Shown piece after piece: positions 35,939 through 45,057 of a stretch of 64,000 bases of DNA. Position numbers and translations under genes: made by a program. Position 1 is the first letter of the stretch. Every line of letters begins with the position of its first letter. Source of the DNA: Pseudomonadota bacterium (GTDB lineage: Bacteria; Pseudomonadota; Gammaproteobacteria; Burkholderiales; Burkholderiaceae_B); assembly GCA_023389155.1 (NCBI GenBank), contig JAEWEV010000021.1, forward strand, positions 62,001-126,000. Direction: 5' to 3'. The notes beneath the pieces are model-generated. The model searched no databases. It saw only the letters and a list, made by a program, of their open reading frames with translations, and was not told the DNA's origin.

Positions 35939-37122
35939 CCTCAATTGATATTCACGCTCCCACACCCTTGCTTGGCGGATACAGTCCTGCAGTATTCATG
36001 CGCACTTACTGGCAGAAAAAGCCACTGCTGATCCGGCAGGCCATTGCCGGTTTCAGGAGTCCGATATCGGCGGCAGGCCTGAAAAAATTGGCGCGGCGCG
36101 ACGATGTAGAGTCGCGCCTGATCTGGCAGGAAAATAACGAATGGAATATGGAGAATGGTCCGTTTGCCCGCTTCCCGAAAATATCCGAACCGAACTGGTC
36201 CCTGCTGGTGCAAAGCGTGGATCTGCATGATGATGCGGCCGCCGCGCTGATGCAGCAGTTCCGTTTTATTCCTGACGCCCGCCTGGACGATATCATGATC
36301 AGTCTCGCGTCCATGAGTGGCGGCGTCGGACCGCATTTTGACAGTTATGACGTGTTCCTGCTGCAGGGCAGCGGACAGCGGCGCTGGCGTATCAGCCAGC
36401 AGAAAGATCTTTCCCTGGTGCCCGATATTCCATGCAAAATTCTGCAGCACTTCGAAGCAGAACAGGAGTTTGTACTTGAGCCAGGCGATATGCTTTACCT
36501 CCCGCCCCATGTGGCACACGACGGCGTGTCGCTTTCGGATGAATGTATTACGGTTTCCATTGGCTTTCGGGCGCCCCCGCTGGCAGTTCTGGCGCGAGGC
36601 CTGCTGGAAGTCGCAGCGGACCAGCTGAGCGCCAAAGCAGGCCTGGGTTTCGGCCCTTATTCCACCCCCCCGCTTCCCGGGCCGGATCTGTCCGGCATGT
36701 TCCGAGACAAGGGCCTGCCCGCGACCACGGAACCGGCCTGCCTGCCGGATGAACTCGTCAACAGCGCGCTTGCAGCGGTGCGGAAAATTGATTTCAATGA
36801 GCGCATGGCATCGCGCTTTCTGGGATGCTGGCTCACTGAACCGAACTCACTGACCGTATTCCCTATTGCCGAAGACATGACCGATCTCGAAGATGTGATC
36901 GCTGAAAACGGCAGTCTGATTCTTGATCGCCGAAGCCGGATGATCTATCGCGGGAATGATTTGTTCATCAACGGCGAGGCGCTGGAAATGAAAGCCAATG
37001 CTGTTTTAAAGAAATTTGCCGACACGCGCCGGCTCGATGCGACTGATCTGAACAAAGCCAGTGACGCGACACTTTCACTTCTGCAGGAATGGATGGATGA
37101 TGGCTGGGTCATTGCACAATGA
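35935..37122 (+). CDS. roxA: RoxA-like ribosomal oxygenase (JmjC/cupin)
   Basis: A 395-residue 2-oxoglutarate/Fe(II) oxygenase of the YcfD/RoxA class. The iron ligands are in GPHFDSYDVF (His, Asp) and YLPPHVAHDGVSL (His). YWQKKPLLIRQA is the family N-terminal motif, and the C-terminal helical dimerisation and winged-helix parts follow. E. coli RoxA hydroxylates an arginine of ribosomal protein L16. Start overlaps mutS (ATGA); the end overlaps the convergent LysR gene by 14 bases. Substrate is inferred from the family. Confidence 0.85.
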   Translation: MTSIDIHAPTPLLGGYSPAVFMRTYWQKKPLLIRQAIAGFRSPISAAGLKKLARRDDVESRLIWQENNEWNMENGPFARFPKISEPNWSLLVQSVDLHDDAAAALMQQFRFIPDARLDDIMISLASMSGGVGPHFDSYDVFLLQGSGQRRWRISQQKDLSLVPDIPCKILQHFEAEQEFVLEPGDMLYLPPHVAHDGVSLSDECITVSIGFRAPPLAVLARGLLEVAADQLSAKAGLGFGPYSTPPLPGPDLSGMFRDKGLPATTEPACLPDELVNSALAAVRKIDFNERMASRFLGCWLTEPNSLTVFPIAEDMTDLEDVIAENGSLILDRRSRMIYRGNDLFINGEALEMKANAVLKKFADTRRLDATDLNKASDATLSLLQEWMDDGWVIAQ

Positions 37123-38023
37123 ATCCATCGGTCTTCGGCAGCGCTGCACTCATGGCAGTCAGTGAACGCATGACGTGCAGCGTCAGCTTTGAATGAGACT
37201 GACCCTTCAGGGTGTAAATGCCGATAGCGCGCTCCGGGGCACCTTTCAGTAGCGTAATCCGCAGATCATCTTTCATGAAAGGTCGGGCAGCAGACCACGG
37301 CAATAGCGCAACCCCGCAATCTCCTCTGACGAATTGGGAAATGGTATTCAGATCTCTGAGTGCAAAAGTCGGCGCAAATGTTGCTCCCTTACGCGCAAAA
37401 TACTGATCGACCCCTGATCGCGTGCTGGTGCCCTGTGGCATGGAAATAATTGGAAGCGCAGATAATCCCTGAATATCCCATTTTTCGAACGGGATAATGA
37501 CCTCGGGACGATGCATGAGAACGAAAGGTTCCACGAAAAGCTTTGTAAACCGGAGCATATCGTATGTTTCTTCTCTTGCCGCCAGCACCACATCGGCTTT
37601 TCGCGCGTAGAGCAGTTCCATGGCTTCGCTGGCAATCAAGTCGAATACCTGCACATGAGCTTCAGGATGAGTGTTGCGCAAGCCGGTGATCAGTTTCGGC
37701 AATAGCGTTGCCGCCAGCGTAGGCAAGGCAGCGATGGCCACTCGCTGATTGCCAAAGCGGATGATCTGCTCAAAATCGTTCAGACCTTCCTGATAGATTG
37801 CCACAGTCTTTCTCGCAACGTCCAGCAACGCCTGTCCGTCACGTGTCAGGCGGACGTGACGCGTACTGCGTTCAAACAAAGGAACCCCCACCACGTCTTC
37901 GATTGATCTGACCAGCTTGCTAAGTGTGGGTTGCGTTATATGCAGCGCATCAGCCGCTTTGTGAAAGCTGAGTGAGTCAGCCAGCACCACAAAAATCTGC
38001 AATTGTCGGGGAGATAAATTCAT
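37109..38023 (-). CDS. LysR-family transcriptional regulator
   Basis: A 304-residue LysR regulator. The DNA-binding helix-turn-helix reads LSPRQLQIFVVLADSLSFHK, AADALHITQPTLSKLVRSIE and PLFERSTRHVRLTRDGQALL, all textbook. The effector domain follows with FGNQRVAIAALPTLAATLLP. It is divergent from the two-SDR operon across about 95 bases, so it very likely controls that operon, which encodes two SDRs, a CMD-like protein and a Bug receptor. Confidence 0.93.
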   Translation of the reverse strand: MNLSPRQLQIFVVLADSLSFHKAADALHITQPTLSKLVRSIEDVVGVPLFERSTRHVRLTRDGQALLDVARKTVAIYQEGLNDFEQIIRFGNQRVAIAALPTLAATLLPKLITGLRNTHPEAHVQVFDLIASEAMELLYARKADVVLAAREETYDMLRFTKLFVEPFVLMHRPEVIIPFEKWDIQGLSALPIISMPQGTSTRSGVDQYFARKGATFAPTFALRDLNTISQFVRGDCGVALLPWSAARPFMKDDLRITLLKGAPERAIGIYTLKGQSHSKLTLHVMRSLTAMSAALPKTDGFIVQ

Positions 38024-38117
38024 GCCATTTATCTATTAATGATGTAAAAAAATGAACTTATTCTTTTCGGAGTTTGAGTGTACCCTTGAAGTGAAATTAT
38101 GCAAAGAGGAGTTCAAC

Positions 38118-38912
38118 ATGTTTCGACTGGATGGCAAAGTGGCGCTGGTCACGGGTTGCGGCACAATGGAAAGTGGCTGGGGAAATGGCAAGGCAACTGC
38201 TGTTGCATTGGCAAGACAGGGAGCAACGGTATATGGCTGTGACCTGAACCTTGAAGCCGCTGAAAGAACGCGCCAGATCATTCTCGAAGAGGGAGGTGCC
38301 GCGACGGTACAGGCATGCGATGTAACCGAATCGGACGCTGTTGCAGACATGGTTGCACACTGTCTGAAGCAGTACGGACGCATCGACATTCTGGTCAACA
38401 ATGTTGGCAGATCCGAGCCGGGCGATCCCGTCACAATGAGCGAAGAGGTCTGGCGCGAGCAACTGGATGTGAATCTGACCTCTTCCTTTTTATGCTGCAA
38501 ACACGTTATTCCAGTCATGGAACGTCAGGACGGCGGATCCATCATCAACGTATCTTCCGTCGCAGGGCTGCGTTACGTGGGTAAACCACAAGTGGCATAT
38601 GCTGCCGCAAAAGCTGCACTGATGCAGATGACGGCAACCACAGCCGTGATTTATGCCGAAACGAATATCCGGCTCAATTCCGTGGTGCCGGGGTTGATGT
38701 TTACGCCGCTGGTTGAACGTCTCGCCACCAAATATGCTGCGGGCGACTATGAAGGCTTCGTCGCGCATCGTCATCGCCAGGTACCCATGGGCAGAATGGG
38801 CGATGCCTGGGATGTCGCCCACGCCGTGCTCTTTCTGGCGAGTGACGAAGCCCGTTACGTCACTGCCCAGCAGATTGTGGTGGATGGTGGCGTGACTATG
38901 GCTACACGCTGA
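38118..38912 (+). CDS. Short-chain dehydrogenase (first of a pair)
   Basis: A 264-residue classical SDR. The cofactor loop is unusual: VTGCGTMESGWGNGKATAV, a longer form than TGxxxGxG. LVNNVGRSEPG, then catalytic Ser, Tyr, Lys in NVSSVAGLRYVGKPQVAYAAAK. The C-terminus ITAQQIV-like VTAQQIVVDGGVTM is typical. ATG 38118 has AGAGGAG upstream; the frame begins earlier without homology. It shares about half its sequence with the next gene by inspection, suggesting duplication. It probably oxidises a hydroxy acid or alcohol of the LysR-controlled pathway. Confidence 0.88.
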   Translation: MFRLDGKVALVTGCGTMESGWGNGKATAVALARQGATVYGCDLNLEAAERTRQIILEEGGAATVQACDVTESDAVADMVAHCLKQYGRIDILVNNVGRSEPGDPVTMSEEVWREQLDVNLTSSFLCCKHVIPVMERQDGGSIINVSSVAGLRYVGKPQVAYAAAKAALMQMTATTAVIYAETNIRLNSVVPGLMFTPLVERLATKYAAGDYEGFVAHRHRQVPMGRMGDAWDVAHAVLFLASDEARYVTAQQIVVDGGVTMATR

Positions 38913-38932
38913 CCATACAAAAGGAAAAATAC

Positions 38933-39742
38933 ATGGACAAGACAGCAGGCCGCCTGAGCGGCAAAATTGCCATTGTGACCGGAGCGGGCAGCGTGGGGCC
39001 TGGCTGGGGAAACGGACGTGCCACTGCGATCCGTTTTGCCCAGGAAGGCGCGACTGTGCTGGCGGTCGACCGGGATCTGTCTTCAATGGACCAGACGCTT
39101 GAGCTGGCAGGCGATCAGGCTGTCGGGATTCGTCCCCTCACATGCGATGTCACTGACGAAGAGGCAGTGAAGCGCCTCATCAGTGCAATTACGTCTGAAA
39201 TGGGGCGAATCGATATCCTGGTCAATAACGTGGGTGCCCCGCTTCCAGGTGGCCCCGAAAAACTCACAATGCAGCAATGGCAGGACCAGATTAATCTGAA
39301 TCTGACCAGCGTTTTTCTGACCTGCAAATACACGCTTCCGCAAATGGCCTCTCAGGGATATGGTGCCATTGTGAACGTAGCGTCGACCTCCGGGATCCGA
39401 TGGACGGGGGCCGCCCAGATCGGCTACGCCTGCGCCAAGGCGGGTGTCATTCAGTTCGCAAAGGTAGCGGCTGTCGAATACGCTTCCCGCGGGGTGAGAA
39501 TCAATACGGTCGTGCCCGGACAGTTGCATACCCCGCTGGTAGACGCTTTCCTGGCAAAAGATCAGGCGGATGGCGACACCGAAGCACTGCTGGCGCGCAG
39601 AAAAGCACGCATCCCCATGTCCATAACAGGCGATGGCCGCGACACCGCGAACGCCGTCTTGTTCCTATCATCAGACGAAGCACGTTTCATTACCGGCACC
39701 GACATTGTCGTTGACGGAGGAATGAGTGTTCGATGTGACTGA
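38933..39742 (+). CDS. Short-chain dehydrogenase (second of a pair)
   Basis: A 269-residue SDR, paralogue of the preceding gene. Cofactor loop VTGAGSVGPGWGNGRATAI, LVNNVGAPLPGG, catalytic NVASTSGIRWTGAAQIGYACAK. AAAAGGAAAAATAC precedes the ATG. It lies 20 bases after the first SDR. The pair could form a heteromeric enzyme or oxidise successive hydroxyls or two stereoisomers. The substrate is unknown. Confidence 0.88.
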   Translation: MDKTAGRLSGKIAIVTGAGSVGPGWGNGRATAIRFAQEGATVLAVDRDLSSMDQTLELAGDQAVGIRPLTCDVTDEEAVKRLISAITSEMGRIDILVNNVGAPLPGGPEKLTMQQWQDQINLNLTSVFLTCKYTLPQMASQGYGAIVNVASTSGIRWTGAAQIGYACAKAGVIQFAKVAAVEYASRGVRINTVVPGQLHTPLVDAFLAKDQADGDTEALLARRKARIPMSITGDGRDTANAVLFLSSDEARFITGTDIVVDGGMSVRCD

Positions 39743-39801
39743 AAAGCATTGCAGAATGAATCCTGCGATGTACCCCTATGACAAACCAACGAGGCACAGA
39801 A

Positions 39802-40314
39802 ATGGCACGAATACCCTATGCAACCCTTGAAAAGCCCGAAACACGGGATCTCGAAACGCGGATTTCCGCAGAACGGGGAAAAATATTTCATCTTTATGCA
39901 ATGTTGCTTAACAGTCCTCCCATTGCCGAAGGATGGCTGAACTATCTTACTGCGGTCCGTCAGAAAAGTTCACTGGCCGCCGACGTCAGGGAGCTGCTGA
40001 TCATGCGCGTGGCGGTACTGAATGAAGCTGATTACGAGTTCGCACAACATATGCCATTTGCATTAAAAGCCGGTTTCACCGAATCACAGATGGAGGATTT
40101 GAAAAAAAACAATCTGCAGGTTTTTAGTAACAGAGACCAGGCGCTGATTGCCTATTGCGACGCCATGACACGGGAAATTCGTGTCTCCGACACGGTCTTT
40201 GATGCCGTCCGCCCTTTCTTCAATGATCAGCAGATTGTCGAAGTCACGGCAACAATAGGCGCTTACAACATGGTTTCACGCTTTCTGGAGGCATTGCAGA
40301 TCGATCACGATTGA
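39802..40314 (+). CDS. Carboxymuconolactone decarboxylase-like protein
   Basis: A 170-residue all-helical protein of the CMD/AhpD superfamily. LLNSPPIAEGWLNYLTAVRQ, VRELLIMRVAVLNEADYEFAQHMPFALKAGF and ALIAYCDAMTREIRVSDTVFDAVRPFF are characteristic; Glu, Tyr and His occur where the AhpD CxxC would be, so it is not a peroxidase. It may be a lyase, isomerase or decarboxylase in the pathway with the two SDRs. ATG 39802 has GAGG upstream; an earlier ATG at 39778 is less well placed. Confidence 0.82.
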   Translation: MARIPYATLEKPETRDLETRISAERGKIFHLYAMLLNSPPIAEGWLNYLTAVRQKSSLAADVRELLIMRVAVLNEADYEFAQHMPFALKAGFTESQMEDLKKNNLQVFSNRDQALIAYCDAMTREIRVSDTVFDAVRPFFNDQQIVEVTATIGAYNMVSRFLEALQIDHD

Positions 40315-40363
40315 ACTAAGGCGGACAAAAAAACACTTTTAGAATAATCAGGAGGAAGACAAC

Positions 40364-41344
40364 ATGAAGCTTCATTTGAACAGATGGAAAGCTGCAGCTG
40401 CGTTTTTTGCCAGCGTCTCCATCATGAATTGCGCAACTGCACAGGAGTCATTCCCAAAGGAACCCATTCAGCTGGTAATTCCGTTCGCACCAGGTGACAC
40501 CGATAAAATGCTGCGCCCAATTGCAGATAGAATGCGCGATGCACTTGGGCAGTCTGTCATATTGCAATATAAGCCCGGCGCCGGCGGTGGCGTAGGTGCA
40601 GGCCAGGTTGCCGCCGCCAAGCCCGATGGTTACACGCTGGCGGGAAGCTCCCCCGGGGCGCTTGTTATCGTGCCGCTGGCCAACAAGGATATGAAATACC
40701 AGACCGAATCGTTCGCACCGGTTGCCGCCTTTTCCAAAGGTGCATTTCTGATTCTGGTGCCAGGAGACTCTCCTTACCAAACCCTGAAGGATTTTGTAGA
40801 TGCAGCAAAAGAGAAGCCCGCATCAATTACCTACGGCAGCTCTGGCACGATGGGCATCACGCATTTGCTCACGGAAATCTTTTCAAAAAATGCCGGGATC
40901 CAGCTCATGCATGTCCCGTATCAGGGTAGTACACCGGCAGTGACGGATCTGCTTGGCAAGGAAATCAACATGGCAATGTCAGCCGTCGCCCCCGCCCTCG
41001 GGTATATCCAGACGGGCCGACTGAAAGCGCTGGCCGTTATCAGTGACACGCGTTCTCCCCTGCTGCCGGATGTACCGACCGTGGCGGAGTTGGGCTATGG
41101 CGCCAGCAGTCCGGCTTTATATGGAATCGTAGCACCCAAAGGGACACCCAAAGAACGCATCGATCTGATTTATCAGGCAGCGAAAAAAGCGGTAGATGAG
41201 AATAAAGAGGAAATCTCGAAGAACCTGGCAACGCTGGGCGCAGAAATCAACTTGCTGGATCCTGATGCTTACAGCGCTTATTTACAGGAGCAGAAGGCCA
41301 TGTTTGCAAAAGCGATAGAAGGTCTGAACACAGGGAAGCCTTAG
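40364..41344 (+). CDS. Bug-family solute receptor
   Basis: A 326-residue binding protein with signal peptide ending NCATAQE. The mature part begins SFPKEPIQLVIPFAPGDTDK; this loop has an acidic GDTDK in place of the usual GGxxD. KPGAGGGVGAGQVAAAKPDGYTL and YGSSGTMGITHLLTEIFSK are the other loops. An AGGAGGAAG site precedes the ATG. It is the last gene of the SDR-CMD operon and ends at a strong terminator, so it likely captures the substrate of this pathway. No tctAB genes adjoin. Confidence 0.9.
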   Translation: MKLHLNRWKAAAAFFASVSIMNCATAQESFPKEPIQLVIPFAPGDTDKMLRPIADRMRDALGQSVILQYKPGAGGGVGAGQVAAAKPDGYTLAGSSPGALVIVPLANKDMKYQTESFAPVAAFSKGAFLILVPGDSPYQTLKDFVDAAKEKPASITYGSSGTMGITHLLTEIFSKNAGIQLMHVPYQGSTPAVTDLLGKEINMAMSAVAPALGYIQTGRLKALAVISDTRSPLLPDVPTVAELGYGASSPALYGIVAPKGTPKERIDLIYQAAKKAVDENKEEISKNLATLGAEINLLDPDAYSAYLQEQKAMFAKAIEGLNTGKP

Positions 41345-41400
41345 CGCAGAGGCGTCAATACAGGCCGATTGGCGTTTGTCGGCGGTACCCTTGAAGGCAG

Positions 41401-41430
41401 AAAAGCCCGGCGTGCAAGCCGGGCTTTTTT
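41401..41430 (+). terminator. Rho-independent terminator after the SDR-Bug operon
   Basis: Arms AAAAGCCCGGC and GCCGGGCTTTT around a six-base loop, followed by further Ts. It lies between the operon and convergent bamC, so it may serve both directions. Confidence 0.88.
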
Positions 41431-41467
41431 ATACGTGGAAAAACGCGATATGTCCTGGACAGACTTA

Positions 41468-42589
41468 TTACATTCTTTCGGCCAGTACCGTCAGAATGCG
41501 GCGCGCTGTTGCGGTATTGTCAGTCTGCCCCTCTTCATTGCGCACTGTCACAACAGACTGGCTACCTTGTGACGTCACGACAATGGTGTAGGGCAAAGGT
41601 GTGATATTGCCTTTGTCACCCCACAAGCGGCTGATGAAATTGGAGGCTTGACGTTTTTCGCCCGTATCGGTATCCAGGTAACGAACAACATAGGTTCCGG
41701 CCTGTGGATCACGACTGTCAACCGTAAAACCCGCTGAGTTGATCGCCGCTCCGACCTGGTTGTAGGCTTGATCATGTCCCATTTGCAGAGGCAATGCCGC
41801 AGCATCTGCCATCACGACAGGATGAGCGGGCGCAGTGGCTGCCGACGCACTCTGACGAACCTGGGCCTCAGCCTGCTGTTTCGTCGCCCCCAGGAACACC
41901 ATGAGGCGTGACAACATGGCAGCATTCAGACCCGGATCTTCCTTGGCAGGCAGCCATTTGAAAGTCGTACCATCCCGGTCCATTGGCGTTTCAACCATGC
42001 GCTCGTGATTGATGAAGACCAGCGTTTTGCCGTTAGAGCGTTCCAGACGGGTACGGAAGCGCTCACGTTCGCCGCTGTCTTCAACCATGTTGATAATGGC
42101 GCCGAGTGCGCGATTCAACAGGTTACCCGGTATTTTTGCACGATTCTCTGCCCAGTCTGTCTCAATAAGACCGGCCTTGGGATTGTCGCGATTGATCGTA
42201 AAGCCGGTATCAACCCAGAAGTCAATCAACTTGGGATAGACGACGCCGGGCTCCTGTGCCACTTCCAGCCAGCGGTTGGCGCCGGAACTCTGGATTTTCA
42301 GGCCAGGCGTTTCAGGCAGGACTGATGCCCCGGACGCAGACTCCTGATTTGCCTTGGCAACCGCCTTGTTGTAATCGTTGGCAGATGCATAGCCTCCCGG
42401 TGCCTTGTACTCCGGTTTGATCTGTGAAGAAGACAGATCAGGGGGCAGGCTCAGGGGGTCGCCCCTTACGGTACTTTTGTAGTCGACCTGTTCGGTCTCA
42501 CCCATGACTTCGTCCATGACGTTACATCCTGACAGCATGGTGAGTGACAGTAAACCAGACACTGCAAGAAAGCGTGCATTCATACGCAT
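41468..42589 (-). CDS. bamC: Outer-membrane assembly lipoprotein BamC-like
   Basis: A 373-residue lipoprotein. The lipobox LSGC follows a short signal peptide (FLAVSGLLSLTMLSGC). The N-terminal PDLSSSQIKPEY-like unstructured part is typical of NlpB/BamC, which binds BamD. Two helix-grip domains follow, with NRWLEVAQEPGVVYPKLIDFW and VGAAINSAGFTVDSRDPQAG. It sits 16 bases after dapA, the same neighbour as in E. coli. It takes part in folding of outer-membrane proteins. Confidence 0.88.
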   Translation of the reverse strand: MRMNARFLAVSGLLSLTMLSGCNVMDEVMGETEQVDYKSTVRGDPLSLPPDLSSSQIKPEYKAPGGYASANDYNKAVAKANQESASGASVLPETPGLKIQSSGANRWLEVAQEPGVVYPKLIDFWVDTGFTINRDNPKAGLIETDWAENRAKIPGNLLNRALGAIINMVEDSGERERFRTRLERSNGKTLVFINHERMVETPMDRDGTTFKWLPAKEDPGLNAAMLSRLMVFLGATKQQAEAQVRQSASAATAPAHPVVMADAAALPLQMGHDQAYNQVGAAINSAGFTVDSRDPQAGTYVVRYLDTDTGEKRQASNFISRLWGDKGNITPLPYTIVVTSQGSQSVVTVRNEEGQTDNTATARRILTVLAERM

Positions 42590-42604
42590 ATTCTCAATCC
42601 TATA

Positions 42605-43510
42605 TTATTTGACCAGCCCGAGATTTTTCAGGGCAGTCAGAACAGTTTCGTGATGCTGGGCGCCCAGATCACACATTGGAAGCCGATATCCGGCCTGGAT
42701 AAGGCCCATTTGGACCATGGCCCATTTGACCGGAATGGGGTTGGCTTCCACAAACAGTACTTTGTTGACACCGGCCAGTTTCTTATTCAGTTCCCGTGTT
42801 CGCGGAACGTCTCCGGCCCTTGCAGCCTCGCACAGCTCGTGCATGAGGGCAGGTGCAATATTGGCAGTGACCGAAATATTTCCGTTACCACCAAGCAGAA
42901 TCAGTGCTGCAGCGGTGGGATCATCGCCGCTGAATACCTGGAAGTAATCGGGCTTGTCACGAAGCAGCAGTCCCAGGCGAGCCATGTCGCCCGTAGCGTC
43001 CTTAATGCCGATAATTCCCTGTACCTGGGCTAGGCGCAGAACGGTATCATTGGATAGATCCGCAACCGTACGGCCCGGCACATTGTACAGCATGATGGGC
43101 AGACCACCTTCGCGGGCGATAGCCGAAAAATGCTGAAACAGACCTTCCTGGGTCGGCTTGTTATAGTAAGGCACCACAGACAGGCCTGCATCGGCACCCA
43201 CTTCTTTGGCCTGCTTGGTCAGGTAAATGGCTTCTGCGGTAGAGTTGGCACCGACACCTGCAATAACAGGGATACGACCTGCCGTGTGCTCTACTGCAAC
43301 TCGGATCAACTCCGTGTGCTCTTCCACATCGACCGTAGGGGATTCGCCTGAGGTCCCCACCACCACCAAACCATCGGATCCTTCCTGTATATGCCAGTCG
43401 ATCAGCTTCTTGTATGCGTCGTAATCAATATCCCCATTGGGTTGCATTGGTGTCACCAGGGCAGGGAAACTGCCCGTGAATACAGGATACGAAGAACTGT
43501 CGACCGACAT
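42605..43510 (-). CDS. dapA: 4-hydroxy-tetrahydrodipicolinate synthase
   Basis: A 301-residue TIM-barrel aldolase-class enzyme. GTSGESPTV is the pyruvate-binding motif, VVPYYNKPTQEGLFQHF contains the catalytic Tyr and GIIGIKDATGD the Schiff-base Lys. It condenses pyruvate and aspartate semialdehyde, the first step of lysine and diaminopimelate synthesis. It is transcribed leftward into bamC. The 195-base spacer upstream, toward the YciO-type gene, contains no gene I can support. Confidence 0.96.
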   Translation of the reverse strand: MSVDSSSYPVFTGSFPALVTPMQPNGDIDYDAYKKLIDWHIQEGSDGLVVVGTSGESPTVDVEEHTELIRVAVEHTAGRIPVIAGVGANSTAEAIYLTKQAKEVGADAGLSVVPYYNKPTQEGLFQHFSAIAREGGLPIMLYNVPGRTVADLSNDTVLRLAQVQGIIGIKDATGDMARLGLLLRDKPDYFQVFSGDDPTAAALILLGGNGNISVTANIAPALMHELCEAARAGDVPRTRELNKKLAGVNKVLFVEANPIPVKWAMVQMGLIQAGYRLPMCDLGAQHHETVLTALKNLGLVK

Positions 43511-43705
43511 GATAGAAACGTCCAGAAAAGGTTGATGTTAAATGCCTAGCATATAGCTAATTCGGTAGTTTAATTGAAATGCATAAAATTAATGGAAAAT
43601 TTCATGACAAATCGCTAAAACCCGTTTCAGTCGAAATCTGAACGCCTTTCGGCCCGGAAGTTGACCATACGCCCAGACTTTTAAAAGCCTTGGTGCCAAG
43701 AGAAA

Positions 43706-44335
43706 TTACCCTGCCAGACCGATAGTGGCTGGATCCCCTGCCCCTCGACGAATGATCTCGGGCGTAGCCGTGGTCAGGTCGATTACCGTTGTCGGCTGAG
43801 TCGGGCACGAGCCGCTGGCAATCACGCCGGCCAGCGCATGACCGTAACGGTCGGTAATCTCATGCGGATCGTTCAGCGGCAGGTCTTCACCGTCAGGAAT
43901 CAGTGAGGTAGACAACAAAGGCGCGCCCAGCTCCTCGATAAGCATAAGTGTGACGGGATGGTCGGGTACCCTGACGCCTATGGTTTTTCTGGACGGGTGG
44001 GAGACGCGCCTTGGAACATCCTTGGTGGCTTCCAGAATGAAGGTCCAGGGGCCGGGCGTTGCATTTTTCAGCAAGCGATACTGTGCATTGTCCACTTTGG
44101 CAAACTTGGCGATCTCTGCCAGATCGCGAACCAGCAGTGTGAGGTGATGGCGGTCATCCAATCCCCGCAGGCGGCGCAATCCGTCAGCGGCAGCCTTGTC
44201 ATCCAGACGGGCCACCAGCGCGTAGCTGGAATCGGTCGGGATGGCAAGCAGGCGGCCATTATCCAGCAATTGAGCGGCCTGCTTGAGCAGCCGAGCTTGC
44301 GGATTGACCGGATGTACATCAAAAAGTATGGACAT
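43706..44335 (-). CDS. YciO/Sua5/YrdC family protein
   Basis: A 209-residue YrdC-like protein. AIPTDSSYALVARLDD, LTLLVRDLAEIAKFA and NATPGPWTFILEATKDVPRRV are characteristic of the YciO branch, followed by KTIGVRVPDHPVTLML. Family members make threonylcarbamoyl-AMP for tRNA t6A, but YciO is weakly active and may act elsewhere. It is not a full Sua5, which has a C-terminal domain. It is divergent from tRNA-Arg. Confidence 0.88.
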   Translation of the reverse strand: MSILFDVHPVNPQARLLKQAAQLLDNGRLLAIPTDSSYALVARLDDKAAADGLRRLRGLDDRHHLTLLVRDLAEIAKFAKVDNAQYRLLKNATPGPWTFILEATKDVPRRVSHPSRKTIGVRVPDHPVTLMLIEELGAPLLSTSLIPDGEDLPLNDPHEITDRYGHALAGVIASGSCPTQPTTVIDLTTATPEIIRRGAGDPATIGLAG

Positions 44336-44427
44336 AATTAGAATTTCGCTTTGTGATTGCTATGCTTATATTGTAGCGAATTGAATGACATATCGCGCCT
44401 GTTCAGGTTAGAATCACGGGCTAGGTT

Positions 44428-44504
44428 GTCTCCGTAGCTCAATTGGATAGAGCACCCGCCTTCTAAGCGGGTGGTTGTGGGTTCGATTCCCGCCGGAGGC
44501 ACCA
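44428..44504 (+). tRNA. tRNA-Arg (anticodon TCT)
   Basis: A cloverleaf can be drawn: acceptor GTCTCCG with CGGAGGC, D-arm with AGCTCAATTGGATAGAGC, anticodon arm CCCGCCTTCTAAGCGGG with TCT at the centre, T-arm GTGGGTTCGATTCCCGC, and encoded CCA. It reads AGA. Such tRNA genes often serve as integration sites, but I saw no duplicated 3' end nearby. Confidence 0.96.
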
Positions 44505-44690
44505 CCTTACCTCATATCGTTACCAAAAAGCAAAAAAATTATAAAAATCATGGGCTTGTTGTTGTGTCGTTTCGTTCATTTATGAATTTCCATAAGAATC
44601 GATAGAAACATTTATCTACGAACCATCCAGAAATAGACCGAAAAACCACCCACGATAGCGCGACGACACAAAGGCGCTATCCTGCTCTGG

Positions 44691-45044
44691 TCACGTGACA
44701 ATCTTGCGCACATACCAATCAAAGTAGAACCACTTCACATACATGCCCTTCTCTTGGCCGCTAAGCGTTTCATTGCCACTGGCATACATCACACCATCGT
44801 AGTGCATCAGGATATGCCGGTGGGCTTTCAATTCGGCTTTGTGCACCCACCGCGGCCATGCGTTGATGCCACAATCTTTTTTGACGTAGTGAGTCAGAAA
44901 TTTGCGCAGGGCCTGCACCCCCGTATCATTTAGCTCACTGGTCAGATCGTACTCGTTCATCACCCGATGGCAGCAGAATAAGGCCTGCAGCTCTTCGCGC
45001 GTTACCTGCCGCCGGGGGTTGGGATTATTAATTGCGTAGTCCAT
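44691..45044 (-). CDS. Unrecognised small protein under a LexA box
   Basis: A 117-residue protein I do not recognise. It starts at ATG 45042-45044 (MDYAINNPNPRRQVTREEL). It is rich in aromatic and basic residues, with several His, Lys and Trp (WPRWVHKAELKAHRHILMHY, VKWFYFDWYVRKIV), has no signal peptide and no clear membrane segment. The longer frame reaching 45374 would put the promoter inside the gene and is unlikely. The start has no ribosome-binding site: TATAAT lies nine bases upstream, so the mRNA may be leaderless. A LexA box overlaps that promoter. The gene lies in a gene-poor strip by tRNA-Arg. SOS induction is the only functional clue. Confidence 0.6.
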   Translation of the reverse strand: MDYAINNPNPRRQVTREELQALFCCHRVMNEYDLTSELNDTGVQALRKFLTHYVKKDCGINAWPRWVHKAELKAHRHILMHYDGVMYASGNETLSGQEKGMYVKWFYFDWYVRKIVT

Positions 45045-45057
45045 AGGCGTGAAATTA

